A stretch of DNA of 64,000 nt from Stropharia rugosoannulata (taxonomy: Eukaryota; Basidiomycota; Agaricomycetes; Agaricales; Strophariaceae), in contig JANCIK010000001.1 of assembly GCA_028532985.1 (NCBI GenBank), forward strand, positions 4,898,001-4,962,000, written 5' to 3'. The translations under genes were made by a program, and so were the position numbers. Of the stretch, positions 22,430 to 32,959 are shown in pieces. Position 1 is the first letter of the stretch. The number at the start of each line of letters is the position of its first letter. The notes under the pieces are model-generated. The model searched no databases. It saw only the letters and a program-made list of their open reading frames with translations, and was not told the origin of the DNA.

Positions 22430-23660
22430 TCGCGCGTAAAAGAGGAGAGAAGGGGAGGGATGTGGAAATGGAGGGGATTGTGTTGCGTGAGGAAGAGGGA
22501 GGGAGGGATTGCATAGCACAGGAGGGAGTACGCAACGGAAGGAGCGGGGATGGTCCGTGCGAGGTCACGCGCACGTAAAGTGGTGGCGTGGAGGGCAAGG
22601 GGAGGGTTAGAGAGCCGGGGGGACGTGAGGTCGGTGGGCCTTGGGACGTGGGAGATGTGGGATCGACCAGACTTGGGCTAGGTAGTGGGCTAGGTAGTGG
22701 GCGGTGAATATATGCAAGGCGGGTGCATGGCGCAGATCGGGTAGGTTGCCTGTACGCGTGCAGGCCTGCATGAAAGACTGAGATGGCAGACAGACGAGGG
22801 GAGCGGAGAGGGGGAACGGATGGCCTCCACCGGGATCATGACCATCGCGGGCCTGGACGGGCGGATAGATGCCGAGAGTCGTGTGCAGGAGGACGGCATA
22901 GGGAATAGGGGACATACGTGGGGCATGTATGGCGATAACGGGATATGCGAGGGGAGGTATGAGGGCGGAAAGCAAGCCGGGATAGGACATGGTGGGGGTC
23001 CTGGGCCTGATCGAGCAGGGAGGGGCACGTCCACTGCACGACGGCGACGCCGGGATGACCGCGGACACTCGGGATGGGGAAACTGAACAACTGGAGAGAC
23101 TGAACCACTGGAGACGATCCCGGAATGTCCGGCGCGGCAGTGGTAATACATACGATGATATTCAGTCAATCAGGCAGTACTAAGTGATTGTTGAACTGGA
23201 ATTCTTTTTGTGAGACAAGACATATAGAACAAGTCCATACCATACCACAGTAGGGATAATTCGTCGGTCAGTCTTGCCGCTGTCGAAAGAACGTGTATTG
23301 ACCTTCAGAGACAGAGACAGGGCAGGACCCGTAATGTAAAACCGAAAACTCGCAGGCCGGAGGAGGGATCCGGCCTCAGGTGGGATGGGACGAAGCCAGA
23401 CACTAGGGTACAACTGCGAAGGCACGCCGCTGCTGAGGCTGAAAGGAGTTGGACAGAAGAAATCGCAGATCAGCAATGGCATCCACGAACGTATCGCAGT
23501 ACAGGACATGCCCAATGTGGTGAGTGTGATACAGAGCCTGGCAATTAACGGCCACTGGCAGGCAGGACCCAACGAGGAGGTTTGCGTAGCAGGAGCACGA
23601 CCGGACGCAAGGAGACAGCAGGTCGTACGGGGACGCTGGAGATAAGGTCAACGAAATGAA
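22430..23660 (+). repeat. GC-rich dispersed repeat, copy 1 of a 1.2 kb direct pair
   Basis: This aligns in the same orientation with 37430-38670. Landmarks are GAGAGGGGGAACGGATGGCC, ACCGGGATCATGACCATC, GATATGCGAGGGGAGGTATG, ATCGAGCAGGGAGGGGCA and GAGGTTTGCGTAG. The copies are diverged and share no single reading frame, so the long frames here are compositional. Related DNA occurs at 17150-17760, 53160-53820, 56640-57600 and 62430-62710. Confidence 0.65.
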
Positions 23661-24799
23661 GAGCAGGATGTATACCGGGCCAACGTGTTCCGTATCTGAC
23701 CACCGTAGCAGTGAGGCACACCTACCTGCATGGCCGAATGAAACGGAATAGGCGTAGAACAAGATAAGTGACTCAAACACGGCGCAGAAATGCAGGTACA
23801 CACCTTGAGCCGTGTTCACAGTTATATTCCATCCTCCAGTAACATAGTATGCGCTTGCGTATCTTCGGATGGGGACATGTTGTGTAGACGTCGGGTTGGT
23901 GTTGGTCAAGAATAAACACGTCACGCGTCAACATAGCAAGCGACGTGGGGAATGATTACAAATGACAGATATTCGATTGCCAAGGCCGCCCCGTAGAAGA
24001 ACATAGCCCAAATTACTTGTATACACTGCTGCCGCCGACCCATGTTTGGCGGGGAAATTTTTTGCGGCTTTTACGGACTGACACTTGCAGGTATCACCTT
24101 GCGCGTCTATATATACAGTACATTGGAGTGACATCACTCAAGATAATTTACTTAGGTTGGACCAAGGAAACCGCTGAGCCGTGGGGTACAAAAGATATGA
24201 CGACCCATACATGTAGCTCAGTACGTGAAGAGCGCCTGGGTGGAGAAGGCGATACAGGGTCTGGGAGTCAACGACCGCTGGGAGCCAGGACCCAGTGAAC
24301 AACACTTACGTACCAGGTGAATTTCCGGACACGACGGGATCTCTAAGGAGAATGGGGAACAGGACCGTAGGAGCCAATGAGATCGGAAGGATGGGCTGAC
24401 TAGAGACTTGCGTACCTGAATAAAACTGAATGGGATTGGAACAAGGTAATGGTAGCACCTTGCGGCACATCCCAGTTCCATCGCTCTCCGCTGCGTAACG
24501 TCCCATACCCTCCTGTCTTTCCTGCCCTATGGTGGGTCGCTTTGTAGAAACTGCAAGGCCTGTGCCAACGAGCACTGCCCTCCCTGACCAGCACATCGTG
24601 CTTCATGTGTTGCAAAGTGCCGTCCCGCCCCACGACCGCTTCGTGTCTTGTGGCACATTCCGAGCTTCTTTTCCATCCGCTGTGTCCCGTCCAATGTCCG
24701 TGTTCCTCGTCCCCATTCTCTCCGGAGTACTAATTCATGCGCCCCGATCTCATAGCGAGTTCTGGTTGATCCCTGCGCCCACACCAGCATGACCAAACC
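23661..24799. other. Intergenic with repeat fragments
   Basis: Positions 23765-23930 resemble the 571-765 repeat. Positions about 24235-24360 repeat motifs of the 22430-23660 family end (CCAGGACCCA, CCGGACACGACGGGATC). I found no gene. Confidence 0.4.
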
Positions 24800-25488
24800 G
24801 ACTCACACCATTTATGATCACTATGGTCTTACCTAGGGATTGCCTGTAGACAAACTGGTGTCCGGACGTCTGTTTGAAACAATTTCTGTATCAACATCAA
24901 GGTGGAATATTAACAGTGATTTTGTCAAGGATTGACAATGTTTCAATCTAGAAGACGCCGGCCGTGACACAGGCGAGTCCATCTGTTGATTGACTCACGA
25001 CGCATCTGATGTACGTGTACTCTATAATGGGAACGTCAGCGTAGATCGAAGCAGGCAATGCACTGCTTATTACACTATTGATGAACACCGTGGTCTTTGA
25101 GGGGGTTTGTGAACAAATAGATGAGCGATGTTACTTGTAAAACATGCTTGCCGTGCGGACTTCAAGGCCGGATGTCAGTGTTCATTAATCATTCTGCATG
25201 GACCTCGTCAAACATTGTCTTTATCATTAATACACGCGACCCATGGCCGTTACATCGCAAGAACACAGCCATGATTTTCTGATTGTTTATTTTTGCTCTC
25301 TTCCGCCGACTCCGTGGAACGCCGCTGGACAAGATAGATACCCTTTCCAATCATGGCGTTAGAGCGATCACACAGGATAGAAAGGGTTTATTAATCCCAC
25401 ACATACAGTGTGGAGTACATTCACCTCGTCATCTACCTGAAAGATAAATACCTTTGCCTCACTGCCGTTACAAGGAAAGAACATAATC
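24800..25488 (+). repeat. Duplicated block upstream of membrane gene copy 2
   Basis: This is collinear with 1680-2368, as described there. The duplication includes sequence immediately before the ATG, so copies 1 and 2 probably share a promoter type. Confidence 0.7.
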
Positions 25489-26270
25489 ATGATACTCTTA
25501 TGGCTTCTCTTTGTGCTCTTCCATTGCATCCATGGCGCGCCGCTCGACCAGGTGGATGACCCTTCTTCTTCCATTAGCCCCCCGCTTCTCCCGCGATCTC
25601 GTATCAAGTTCCGCCCCCGAGCGGAGTCCGACATCATCATCACCTGTATGGCGACTATCTTTGCCTGCACGTGGACAACCATGCACCCGAACATCCCCTC
25701 GCCCGTGGATTCTGGATGGGATATTTTAAAGCGCCGCATCCGCTGGGTCTTCTATGCACTACTGGCGCCAGAGTTGATTACGACAATGGCCTTCAGGCAA
25801 AGGCTCGCGGCATCAGCAATTGTTGAGCAATACAACACAGCAATAGTCAAATGTGGGTATTCATTTATAACATAATATATTCTGCAAAAATTGATTGCTT
25901 GTTTTTGCGTACAGCGTCGCTACCTGCTGGCGAGCGTAAGTCGAGGAAAACAGAAAGAGAGGCGAATCAGAGCGCATCCTGTTGGTGTTCCATCTGGTCC
26001 TTGTGCATAGCTGTGGCTGCCTGGCTTCCGGCACAGATCAAGAGATTTTTCACGCGCAGGGCACTCCCGCAGGATCAACAGGACCGCGTCGAAGAATGGA
26101 CAACAGCACATGGCTTCTTTGTACAGATGGGCGGATTCATGCTCTCTAAAGGCGGTCAGCCTCTTCAGACGCTCTCAGGTACAGATGAAATTGTAAAGCT
26201 CATCCAGGACGGCAAGGTCGCAGAAATAACCACCACTGAAGGGGATATCCAGGACCGCAGCAAGGGCGAC

Positions 26271-26482
26271 TGTCAGGATGAAGATCCTGAGCTGAGAAGG
26301 CAAGGCGAGGGATGAGGGACAACCGAATGTATTGGGGGTGTGGACCGACAAGGTCAAAGGTAAGGTGTACATATGCGTATCTACGGTATATGTACGATCT
26401 GAGGTGGGCCCAAACAGCGGCATACATGCCCGAATGGGTAATGGGGAAGCCAAAGGGGGAAGTGGGTTGTGCAGTCATGACA
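26271..26482 (-). repeat. 3' LTR of the Gypsy element
   Basis: It is 212 bp and identical to the 5' LTR except CTG for CCG near 26288. Adjacent on the internal side is a purine-rich tract (AGGAGGGGGTGA on the minus strand, 26483-26494), the likely plus-strand primer, overlapping the pol stop. Confidence 0.95.
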
Positions 26483-26493
26483 TCACCCCCTCC

Positions 26494-29400
26494 TCAAGGA
26501 GCAGGCCCCGCGTGAGGGTGGCCGATGGGCGCTGAGTGAACAAACGAGGCAGAGTTGATATAGGTAGTGAGGATGTTATTGGGGTCATGATAGGATGCGA
26601 CAGTAGCAGCAGGCGTCCATGTGGCGTCGGAAGGGTCTTGGCCGAGGAGCGTGATGAGGTACATAGTTTGGTTGCGTAGTTGTTTGTGGTCAGTGACACT
26701 TTCGATAGTGGGTGTATCCGTGTCAAGTGGGGGTATGGAGGGATTGGTCTGTTGGGATGTAAATTTGGGGGGTCGAAAGGGGGTTAGTTTTGAAATATGA
26801 AAGACATTATGAATTCGCCAGGATGGCGGGAGCTCCAATTTGAAGGAGGAAGAGCCAACCTGAGAAATAACTTTGAATGGGCCATGGCGTTTGTCGTCCA
26901 GTTTGCGTGAGGGGCGAAGAGGGAGTAAACCCGATGCGTCAAGAAGGACAAGAGAGCCAGGAGGGAGATCGGGGGCAGCTCGGTGGTTTCGGTCATAGAA
27001 ACGCTTCATGGCAGCCGAGGCCAGGTCAAGAGCGGCAGAGGTTTCTGTTGTGAGGGCGGACATTTGTTCTGCAAATGACTCGGCCTGTTGTACATCTGAG
27101 TGGGCATCGCGAAGCGGCATGAGAGGGCGAGATGGGTTGCGGCCGTAGTTCAGGTAGAAGGGAGAATGGCCAGTGGAGGAGTGTGAACGATTGTTGTAGG
27201 CAAATTCTGCGCACGCAAGCCATTCAGCCCAGTCAGACTGTTTCGTGTTGCAGAATATACGGAGGTATTGCTCAAGTTCCTGGTTTACACGTTCAGTCTG
27301 ACCATCCGTCTGAGGGTGGCGAGCCGTGGAGAGGTTTTGAGAAATGTTTAGGAGACGCATGAGCTCGCGCATAAAGCGTGCAACAAACTGGGGGCCGCGG
27401 TTGGAGAGGACTGTGGTTGGCAGGCCAAAGTCCTTCCAGACGTAGTCCCGGTACTTTCTTGCCGCTTGTTCTGCGGTGATTGTTTTGGAACAGGGGATGA
27501 ATCGTGACATTTTGGACAGTCTGTCGACGCAGACCATGACGGAGTCGTAGCCCTTAGAGCGGGGTAGATCTGTAATGAAATCACATGAGATTATCTCCCA
27601 GTTGCCCTTTGGGGTGGCGTTCGGATTGAGGAGACCCAACGGCTTCTGACGCAGCGGTTTAGTCCGTTGGCATGTGGGGCAGCCGTCTACATAAGCGTGC
27701 GCATCTTTTGTCAAAGTTGGCCAGTAGAAATCACGGGTGAGTAGCTCGACTGTTTTGGACCGGCCTGGGTGACCTGTTGTGATGCAGTCGTGGGTCGCCT
27801 TCAGTACACGCTCCCGCAGGTTATCAACGTCGGGTACGAAGATACGGTTGTACCAAAGGGCAAGGCCTTTCTCGAATGCCCATCCATGTTGCTTGAGCCG
27901 GTGTGAGGCTTCGTGAGCCTGAGAGAGAGTCCAGTGTGAACGGATGTCCTCGATGAGAGGGGAGGGTGTGTAGGAGATCTCGGAAGCAAGGCGGCGAATA
28001 TGTTCCGGCTTTAGCAGTGTTATGGATTCATTATCAGAGTGACCTTTGTCGTAATCAGGGCGGCGGGAGAGAGCATCCGAGCAGATCATTGTTGGGCCTG
28101 GGCGATGAGAGAGCTTGAAGTTGAATTCTGCAAGCTCTAGTGACCAGCGAGCCTGGCGACGATTTAATTTCTGGGCGGTCATGAAATATTGGAGGTTCTT
28201 ATGATCTGACAGGATCTCGAAGGGATCATGGGAACCGTGGAGGTAGCGCCGCCACTCAGATAGTGCTCGCATGATAGAGAGCAGCTCGCGATCATGGATC
28301 TCATAGTTATGTTCAACGTCGTTGAGTGATTTTGATAAGAAGGCCACAGGTTGCCAGACACCGTTAGACAATTGACTGAGAACGGCTCCTGTGGCATAGC
28401 CGGAGGAGTCTGCTTCAATACGGAAAGGAGCATCGTCGAGGGGTAGGGCAAGAACGGGATCTGAAGTGATGGATGCACGAAGGGCGTCAAAGGCAGATTG
28501 TTCCGCGTCCGTCCAGATCCAGTCGACGTTTCCGCAAAGGCGGTTGAGTTTGGACGCAGTAGCAGCAAAGTTTCTGATGAAGCGGCGGTAGAAGTTTGCG
28601 AAACCGAGGAATTGTTGGACATCTTTTTTGCACTTTGGTGTTGGCCAGGAGTTAACTGCTTCCAGTTTCTTGGGGTCCATACGTAGCTGGCCATGAGACA
28701 CAATAATGCCAAGGTACTCGACCTCAGAGGCTTCAAAGATGCACTTTTCGGGTTTTAGACAGAGGTTGTTCGCGAGGAGGACATTGAGAACTTGGTGGGT
28801 GATGAGGCGATGGGTTGTGATGTCGTCAGTGAAGATAAGAATGTCGTCCATGTAAACAATGACATGTCCGCCAAGGATTAAGTCGCGGAAGAGATCGTTC
28901 ATCATGTTTTGGAATGTGGCTGGTGAGTTTGTTAGTCCAAAGAACATGACGAGCGGCTCAAATAGCCCTCGGTTCGTGATAAACGCAGCTTTGTGTTCGT
29001 CGCCTTCTTTCATGCGTACATTGTTATATCCCCAACGAATGTCAAGTTTGGTGAAGAAGCAGGCACCCTTTAGTTTATCCATGAGATCAGCAATGAGTGG
29101 GAGGGGGTAGCGATTGCGGATTGTCATCTCATTGAGGCGACGGTAGTCTTGGACTGGGCGCAGAGAGCCGTCTTTCTTTTTGACGAAGAAGGGGGATGCA
29201 ATGTGAGATTTAGAAGGCCTGATACGACCGGAGGCGAGGTGTTCCGACAGGAAATTATCGAGTTCAAGTTGCTCGGAGCGGGAGAGGGGGTAGACTTTAC
29301 TGGTAATGGGTTTGGCATCAGGCTTCAGCTCGATAGCGTGGTCCCAAGGGCGGCTAGGGGGTAATTGGTCAAATTGGGATTCAGAGAAAATGGGCTCAAA

Positions 29401-30591
29401 TTCCTTAATGTATTTTTCCAATGGCGAGGCATCTTCTTTTGCGCGACGGAGGTATTCCAGGATGACAGGTGGGGTTGGTGGTCTGGGAGTGAAGTTCAAG
29501 GCATTAACGACCAGGAAGCTATCGTCCGTGGGTGAGAGTTCGTCACGGATGATATCATGCCATTGGGTATCAATGTCATCATCGTCAAAATTGTCATCTT
29601 GGATGTTGCGGACAGTGTCGAAGTCAGGGCCAGCGCAGACTGAGGATTCAGGGCCAAGGAGGTGGTCTAAAGAGGGACGGTCTATTGGATCTTTGTCAAT
29701 GTGGCAAGAAGGTGGGCAACGCGCGAAGCACAGCTTGCCCCTAGGCCAGTCAACGAGGGGGTTGTGATGTTTGAGCCAGCTGAATCCGAGAATTATGTCA
29801 GAGGAGCCAATGTTCGTGAGCCTGAAGGTAATGTCTTCTACGTGGTCGCCTATTCGCATGGAGAGGGAGCAGACATGAGTAATAGCCCCGGCAGTGTTGA
29901 GCGTGTTGTCCGCATTGTATACGCCGATGGGGAATGGGAGCGGCGTCAGAGGCAGGTTGTGTTTGCGAGCGAAGTCAGTATGCATGTAGCCACGTCGTGA
30001 GGCTCCGCAGTCGAGGAGGGCCGAGGGAACGTCGACAGAAATTAGGGCATCCCGTGTCGACAGGGTGACAGGGAGGACTAAGGAGTTACCTGACGTGGAT
30101 CCTGCGGAAGAGTGCAGACAGTTAATTTGATCTCTCTTCTGACGGAGCTGAAGTAAAATTTCTAATGCATCATTAGTGTCAAGAGAAATGAGTGAGCGTG
30201 TAAGGAAGGATGTGACTTCGGCTAGGCGACCTTTGTGAACCCATGTGGACAACAAGTTTGTTGTCTTAGCGTCATCGGGGAAGGCGCATTTAAGTTGTGC
30301 AAGAAAATCAACTGCAAAGCGGGGAAAGTGTTTAGCAGGGGTTGGTTGTGGATGGGTGTGAGCGTCGTCGATGATTGGTAAAGACAGGGAAGCGTTCGAA
30401 GAACGAATTGGGAGGAGAAGTTCGTTGTTGGGTGACCGATTGATGGGGCGGTTAAGGTGGGCTTCGTGGTCGAGCTCATCCACACAAGATGTTTTCTGAG
30501 AAGGCACAGCGGATTTGGTACACAATGTAGAATTATCAACAATATTAGAAAGAACATGTGTAGTAATACGCGACGAGGACGCTGATCTCAC
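26494..30591 (-). CDS. pol: Gypsy pol: protease, RT, RNase H, integrase, degenerate chromodomain
   Basis: The open frame covers about 1365 codons and begins with GTG at 30591, overlapping the gag stop in the -1 frame, so it is probably made by frameshifting rather than its own start. The protease motif is DCGAS, with LLGFSWL-like ILGFSWLKHHNP downstream. RT has FFVKKKDGSLR, LDIRWGYNNVR and YMDD. RNase H has IEADSSGYATGAVLSQ, an E in HDRELL and D in LSDHKNL. Integrase has an HHCC zinc finger (H...H then CPTC), CDFITDLP, and SNRGPQF where SDRGPQF is expected, then the E region before NQELEQYLR. The GPF domain is RHGPFKV to VFHISKLTPF. The last part (YLITLLGQ...ATWTP) resembles a chromodomain but lacks most aromatic cage residues. 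The integrase D to N change suggests this copy cannot integrate on its own. Confidence 0.9.
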   Translation of the reverse strand: MRSASSSRITTHVLSNIVDNSTLCTKSAVPSQKTSCVDELDHEAHLNRPINRSPNNELLLPIRSSNASLSLPIIDDAHTHPQPTPAKHFPRFAVDFLAQLKCAFPDDAKTTNLLSTWVHKGRLAEVTSFLTRSLISLDTNDALEILLQLRQKRDQINCLHSSAGSTSGNSLVLPVTLSTRDALISVDVPSALLDCGASRRGYMHTDFARKHNLPLTPLPFPIGVYNADNTLNTAGAITHVCSLSMRIGDHVEDITFRLTNIGSSDIILGFSWLKHHNPLVDWPRGKLCFARCPPSCHIDKDPIDRPSLDHLLGPESSVCAGPDFDTVRNIQDDNFDDDDIDTQWHDIIRDELSPTDDSFLVVNALNFTPRPPTPPVILEYLRRAKEDASPLEKYIKEFEPIFSESQFDQLPPSRPWDHAIELKPDAKPITSKVYPLSRSEQLELDNFLSEHLASGRIRPSKSHIASPFFVKKKDGSLRPVQDYRRLNEMTIRNRYPLPLIADLMDKLKGACFFTKLDIRWGYNNVRMKEGDEHKAAFITNRGLFEPLVMFFGLTNSPATFQNMMNDLFRDLILGGHVIVYMDDILIFTDDITTHRLITHQVLNVLLANNLCLKPEKCIFEASEVEYLGIIVSHGQLRMDPKKLEAVNSWPTPKCKKDVQQFLGFANFYRRFIRNFAATASKLNRLCGNVDWIWTDAEQSAFDALRASITSDPVLALPLDDAPFRIEADSSGYATGAVLSQLSNGVWQPVAFLSKSLNDVEHNYEIHDRELLSIMRALSEWRRYLHGSHDPFEILSDHKNLQYFMTAQKLNRRQARWSLELAEFNFKLSHRPGPTMICSDALSRRPDYDKGHSDNESITLLKPEHIRRLASEISYTPSPLIEDIRSHWTLSQAHEASHRLKQHGWAFEKGLALWYNRIFVPDVDNLRERVLKATHDCITTGHPGRSKTVELLTRDFYWPTLTKDAHAYVDGCPTCQRTKPLRQKPLGLLNPNATPKGNWEIISCDFITDLPRSKGYDSVMVCVDRLSKMSRFIPCSKTITAEQAARKYRDYVWKDFGLPTTVLSNRGPQFVARFMRELMRLLNISQNLSTARHPQTDGQTERVNQELEQYLRIFCNTKQSDWAEWLACAEFAYNNRSHSSTGHSPFYLNYGRNPSRPLMPLRDAHSDVQQAESFAEQMSALTTETSAALDLASAAMKRFYDRNHRAAPDLPPGSLVLLDASGLLPLRPSRKLDDKRHGPFKVISQVGSSSFKLELPPSWRIHNVFHISKLTPFRPPKFTSQQTNPSIPPLDTDTPTIESVTDHKQLRNQTMYLITLLGQDPSDATWTPAATVASYHDPNNILTTYINSASFVHSAPIGHPHAGPAP

Positions 30592-31952
30592 TCGTCGGAC
30601 TGTGCAAAAAACGGCCCAAGAAGGTCTTGGAGGCGGTCCATTACCTCCGCGTCATCGTCAGCTTCCTCTGCTTCGTCCACATTGTCGTCAATAACCTTTC
30701 GAACGACTTCAACGGAGTGCGCAAGCGTGTCAACATGGTCGAGTAGTTTCTTGACACGCTCGCTAAACTTGCGAGGTTTGGTGCAGTCGCGCGCCATATG
30801 GCTGGATTCACCGCAAGCATAGCAGTTGAAAGGTTTAATTTCTTTGGATGAGGACAGCTTGAGGGGGGCGGGTCTGGTGGGGGGAATGATGGCCGGGGGC
30901 AGGCTTGACGTTGCGGGTGGCGTTGTTACGTCTGGGCGTTTGAAGGGTTGCCAGCGACGGAATTGCTGCTGAGGACGTCGTGCATATGATGTGATGTGGT
31001 TGTTGTCCGCTGCAGCTTTTGCCTTGCGAGTGCGAAGGAAATTATCGCATTCAAGAATGAGGTCCTTCCAGCCCTCAACTGTGGTCGGAGAGGGTGTGAC
31101 GCGGTAGCATTCATCTCGGAGGTCGGGGCGCAAGCCGTCGATGAGGAAGAACAGTGAGGCTTCATCGCCGAAGCGCGATTTGCGGCGGAGGTGCTCAAAC
31201 TCAACCAAGAAGAGGCCTGCATTGCGGTCGCCCTGGGCAAGTAGACGCATCTTGCGTTGAGCGTCCTGTCGCTCGTGCGGATTTGCGAATGACGCGCGTA
31301 GGCGTTCTTCAAAGGAGCTCCATGACGAGAAGTGGTAGGACCCTTCTGCGATTTGGTCATAGAGGTCTGTAAGCCAGTCCGACGCATCTCCTTTGATCAG
31401 AGTAAGAGCATATCGAACCTGCTTTTCGGGTGTGTCAAAATCATCAGGCTGTGCACGGAAGATGTTGACGCAAGCATTCAGGAAGGGTTGCAGTTTGGCT
31501 GAGTCGCCTGTGAACTCATCTGGTTTTGGAAGACGAATCTTGTTACTCGACGAGCGGGCCGCTGGAGGAGCTAATGTAGAGTGCGCGTGGACGAGGGACA
31601 TGGCGGTCTCAAAAGCGGCAACGAGGCGGGATATCGTAGCGGACTCCGCCGGTGAGCGAGAGCTTCGTCGTCGACAGTGGTGAGAGCGCGAGCGAGAACG
31701 CGAACGTGAGGAGTGTGACCGGCGACCTGTACGACGGCGGCTTGTGTCTGTGCGGTCGCGAGGGCTCGACTGGTGTGTGCTTACAGTGGGTGGTGGTGGA
31801 GCCGGCGCGGTTGGAGGGGCAATGTGGGGGGGAGGGTCGCGAGAGCGTTGTACTGCAAATGGTGTGGCCACGATGGGCTGGGAGGGCAAAATAGACGTGG
31901 GAACCGCAGAAAGAGGGGCGGCCGGAGCGGACGCGTCGCGACGTGGAGGCAT
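30588..31952 (-). CDS. gag: Gypsy gag: retrotransposon gag domain and CCHC zinc knuckle
   Basis: The start is ATG at 31952 (MPPRRDASAP), the first ATG after a leader with none, and gives 454 aa. A proline-rich N-terminus and an RS-like basic stretch (RRTGRRSHSSRSRSRSRS) precede the Retrotrans_gag domain (KPDEFTGDSAKLQPFL to KDLILECDNFLRTR). A CCHC knuckle, CYACGESSHMARDC, lies near the end and should bind element RNA. The frame upstream of 31952 is open to 32003 but without ATG. Pol follows in the -1 frame. A run CCG TTT TTT GCA lies 7 codons before the stop and is a candidate slip site. Confidence 0.9.
   Translation of the reverse strand: MPPRRDASAPAAPLSAVPTSILPSQPIVATPFAVQRSRDPPPHIAPPTAPAPPPPTVSTHQSSPRDRTDTSRRRTGRRSHSSRSRSRSRSHHCRRRSSRSPAESATISRLVAAFETAMSLVHAHSTLAPPAARSSSNKIRLPKPDEFTGDSAKLQPFLNACVNIFRAQPDDFDTPEKQVRYALTLIKGDASDWLTDLYDQIAEGSYHFSSWSSFEERLRASFANPHERQDAQRKMRLLAQGDRNAGLFLVEFEHLRRKSRFGDEASLFFLIDGLRPDLRDECYRVTPSPTTVEGWKDLILECDNFLRTRKAKAAADNNHITSYARRPQQQFRRWQPFKRPDVTTPPATSSLPPAIIPPTRPAPLKLSSSKEIKPFNCYACGESSHMARDCTKPRKFSERVKKLLDHVDTLAHSVEVVRKVIDDNVDEAEEADDDAEVMDRLQDLLGPFFAQSDE
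30605..30612 (-). promoter_or_regulatory. Candidate -1 frameshift site between gag and pol
   Basis: On the minus strand the gag codons read CCG TTT TTT GCA, 7 codons before the gag TGA. Slipping back one base enters the pol frame, which is open from there through the GTG at 30591. The heptamer G TTT TTT is not the canonical form, so slipping further upstream or downstream cannot be excluded. The frame relation itself is certain. Confidence 0.5.
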
Positions 31953-32959
31953 CGTGGATGAACAGTAATTAAAGCGAAGAAAAGCTGAGTACGGTAGTGA
32001 CAATTAAAAGGGAAAAAGGTCGAATATATGCGTTGTTGAGGGAGGCGAGAGAAACGAGACGTGAGAATTAAGTGGTACGTGCAAAGTTATTGACTCGGAA
32101 AGAGATTAATTAAGTTAAGAAAGTGGAGTGATGCTGCAAGTGAGAAAGGTCAACGAAAAATGTGGATGTATGCGTAAAGTATGCTGCGAGAGGAGTCGTC
32201 TAGAACCGAGAAAGATGCGAGTGAGCGAGAATTTCCGAGATAAGGTCGGTCCAGTTGGCGGAGGAAAGAGGTTCAATAATAAGCCAGCTGCGGAGACCTA
32301 AAATAATGGTCGAGTCTGTCAGAAGCGATTCGGTGAGTACACGAAGTCGAGTGGGCTGTTCGGGGCGGTCCTGGCGAGGGTCAGGGGCTTGGGGCGGGGA
32401 AACAGCGAGAGCAGGGAGCGGGGGATCGTTATCGTTCAAAAGTGTGATGTAGCGGAGCTCCTCGTGGACGAGAGAGGTAAGACGAGATTCCAGGTAAGGG
32501 CGAGAAGATTGCAAGAGGTCAAAAGTTGGTTTAAAGTCCTCGAGGACAGAGAGGACGTCTGGGACGCCACCTAGGGCGTCCAGTCGCGTGCGAAGTTCTG
32601 CTATGCGAGATAGAAGAGCAAACTTTTGATACTCGACGAGTTTTGCTGTGTGTTCGGTTATGTCCAGAGGATAGTCACAGTCCACGGGGAAGAAGAGAAT
32701 GGGGTCTTCGGGAGAGAGAAGGTCAGGGAGCGAATCAGGCGTGTCAGAGCGTGGGGAGACCGGTGATGTAGGCAAAGAGTCCGGAGAGATAGGGGTGTGA
32801 GAATCCAGGGTGGGAGGGGAAAAGGAAGGGCGGGGGAAAAAAGGTGTTTGATGTACCTTTGACCTAATGTCAGGATGAAGATCCCGAGCTGAGAAGGCAA
32901 GGCGAGGGATGAGGGACAACCGAATGTATTGGGGGTGTGGACCGACAAGGTCAAAGGTA
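31953..32959 (-). other. ATG-free 1 kb leader of the Gypsy element with a long open frame lacking Met
   Basis: Between the proposed RNA start (32959) and the gag ATG (31952) I find no ATG on the minus strand in any frame. The LTR just upstream contains four. One frame stays open from before the LTR to 32200 and would encode about 250 residues from the RNA start, proline-rich at first (SFSPPTLDSHTPISPDSLP), then helical and leucine-rich. It has no Met. It may be translated from a non-AUG codon, be a former gag part, or be chance in a leader selected against AUG. The last 250 nt before gag are pyrimidine-rich, like a normal 5' UTR. Confidence 0.6.
32854..32865 (-). promoter_or_regulatory. Self-primer binding site of the Gypsy element
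   Basis: On the minus strand AGGTCAAAGGTA begins 2 nt after the 5' LTR. It does not have the TGG start of a usual tRNA site. Its exact complement, TACCTTTGACCT, lies in the LTR at 32948-32959 (26351-26362 in the other LTR). In the fission yeast Tf1 element the first nucleotides of the RNA pair with the primer site in this way. Confidence 0.65.
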
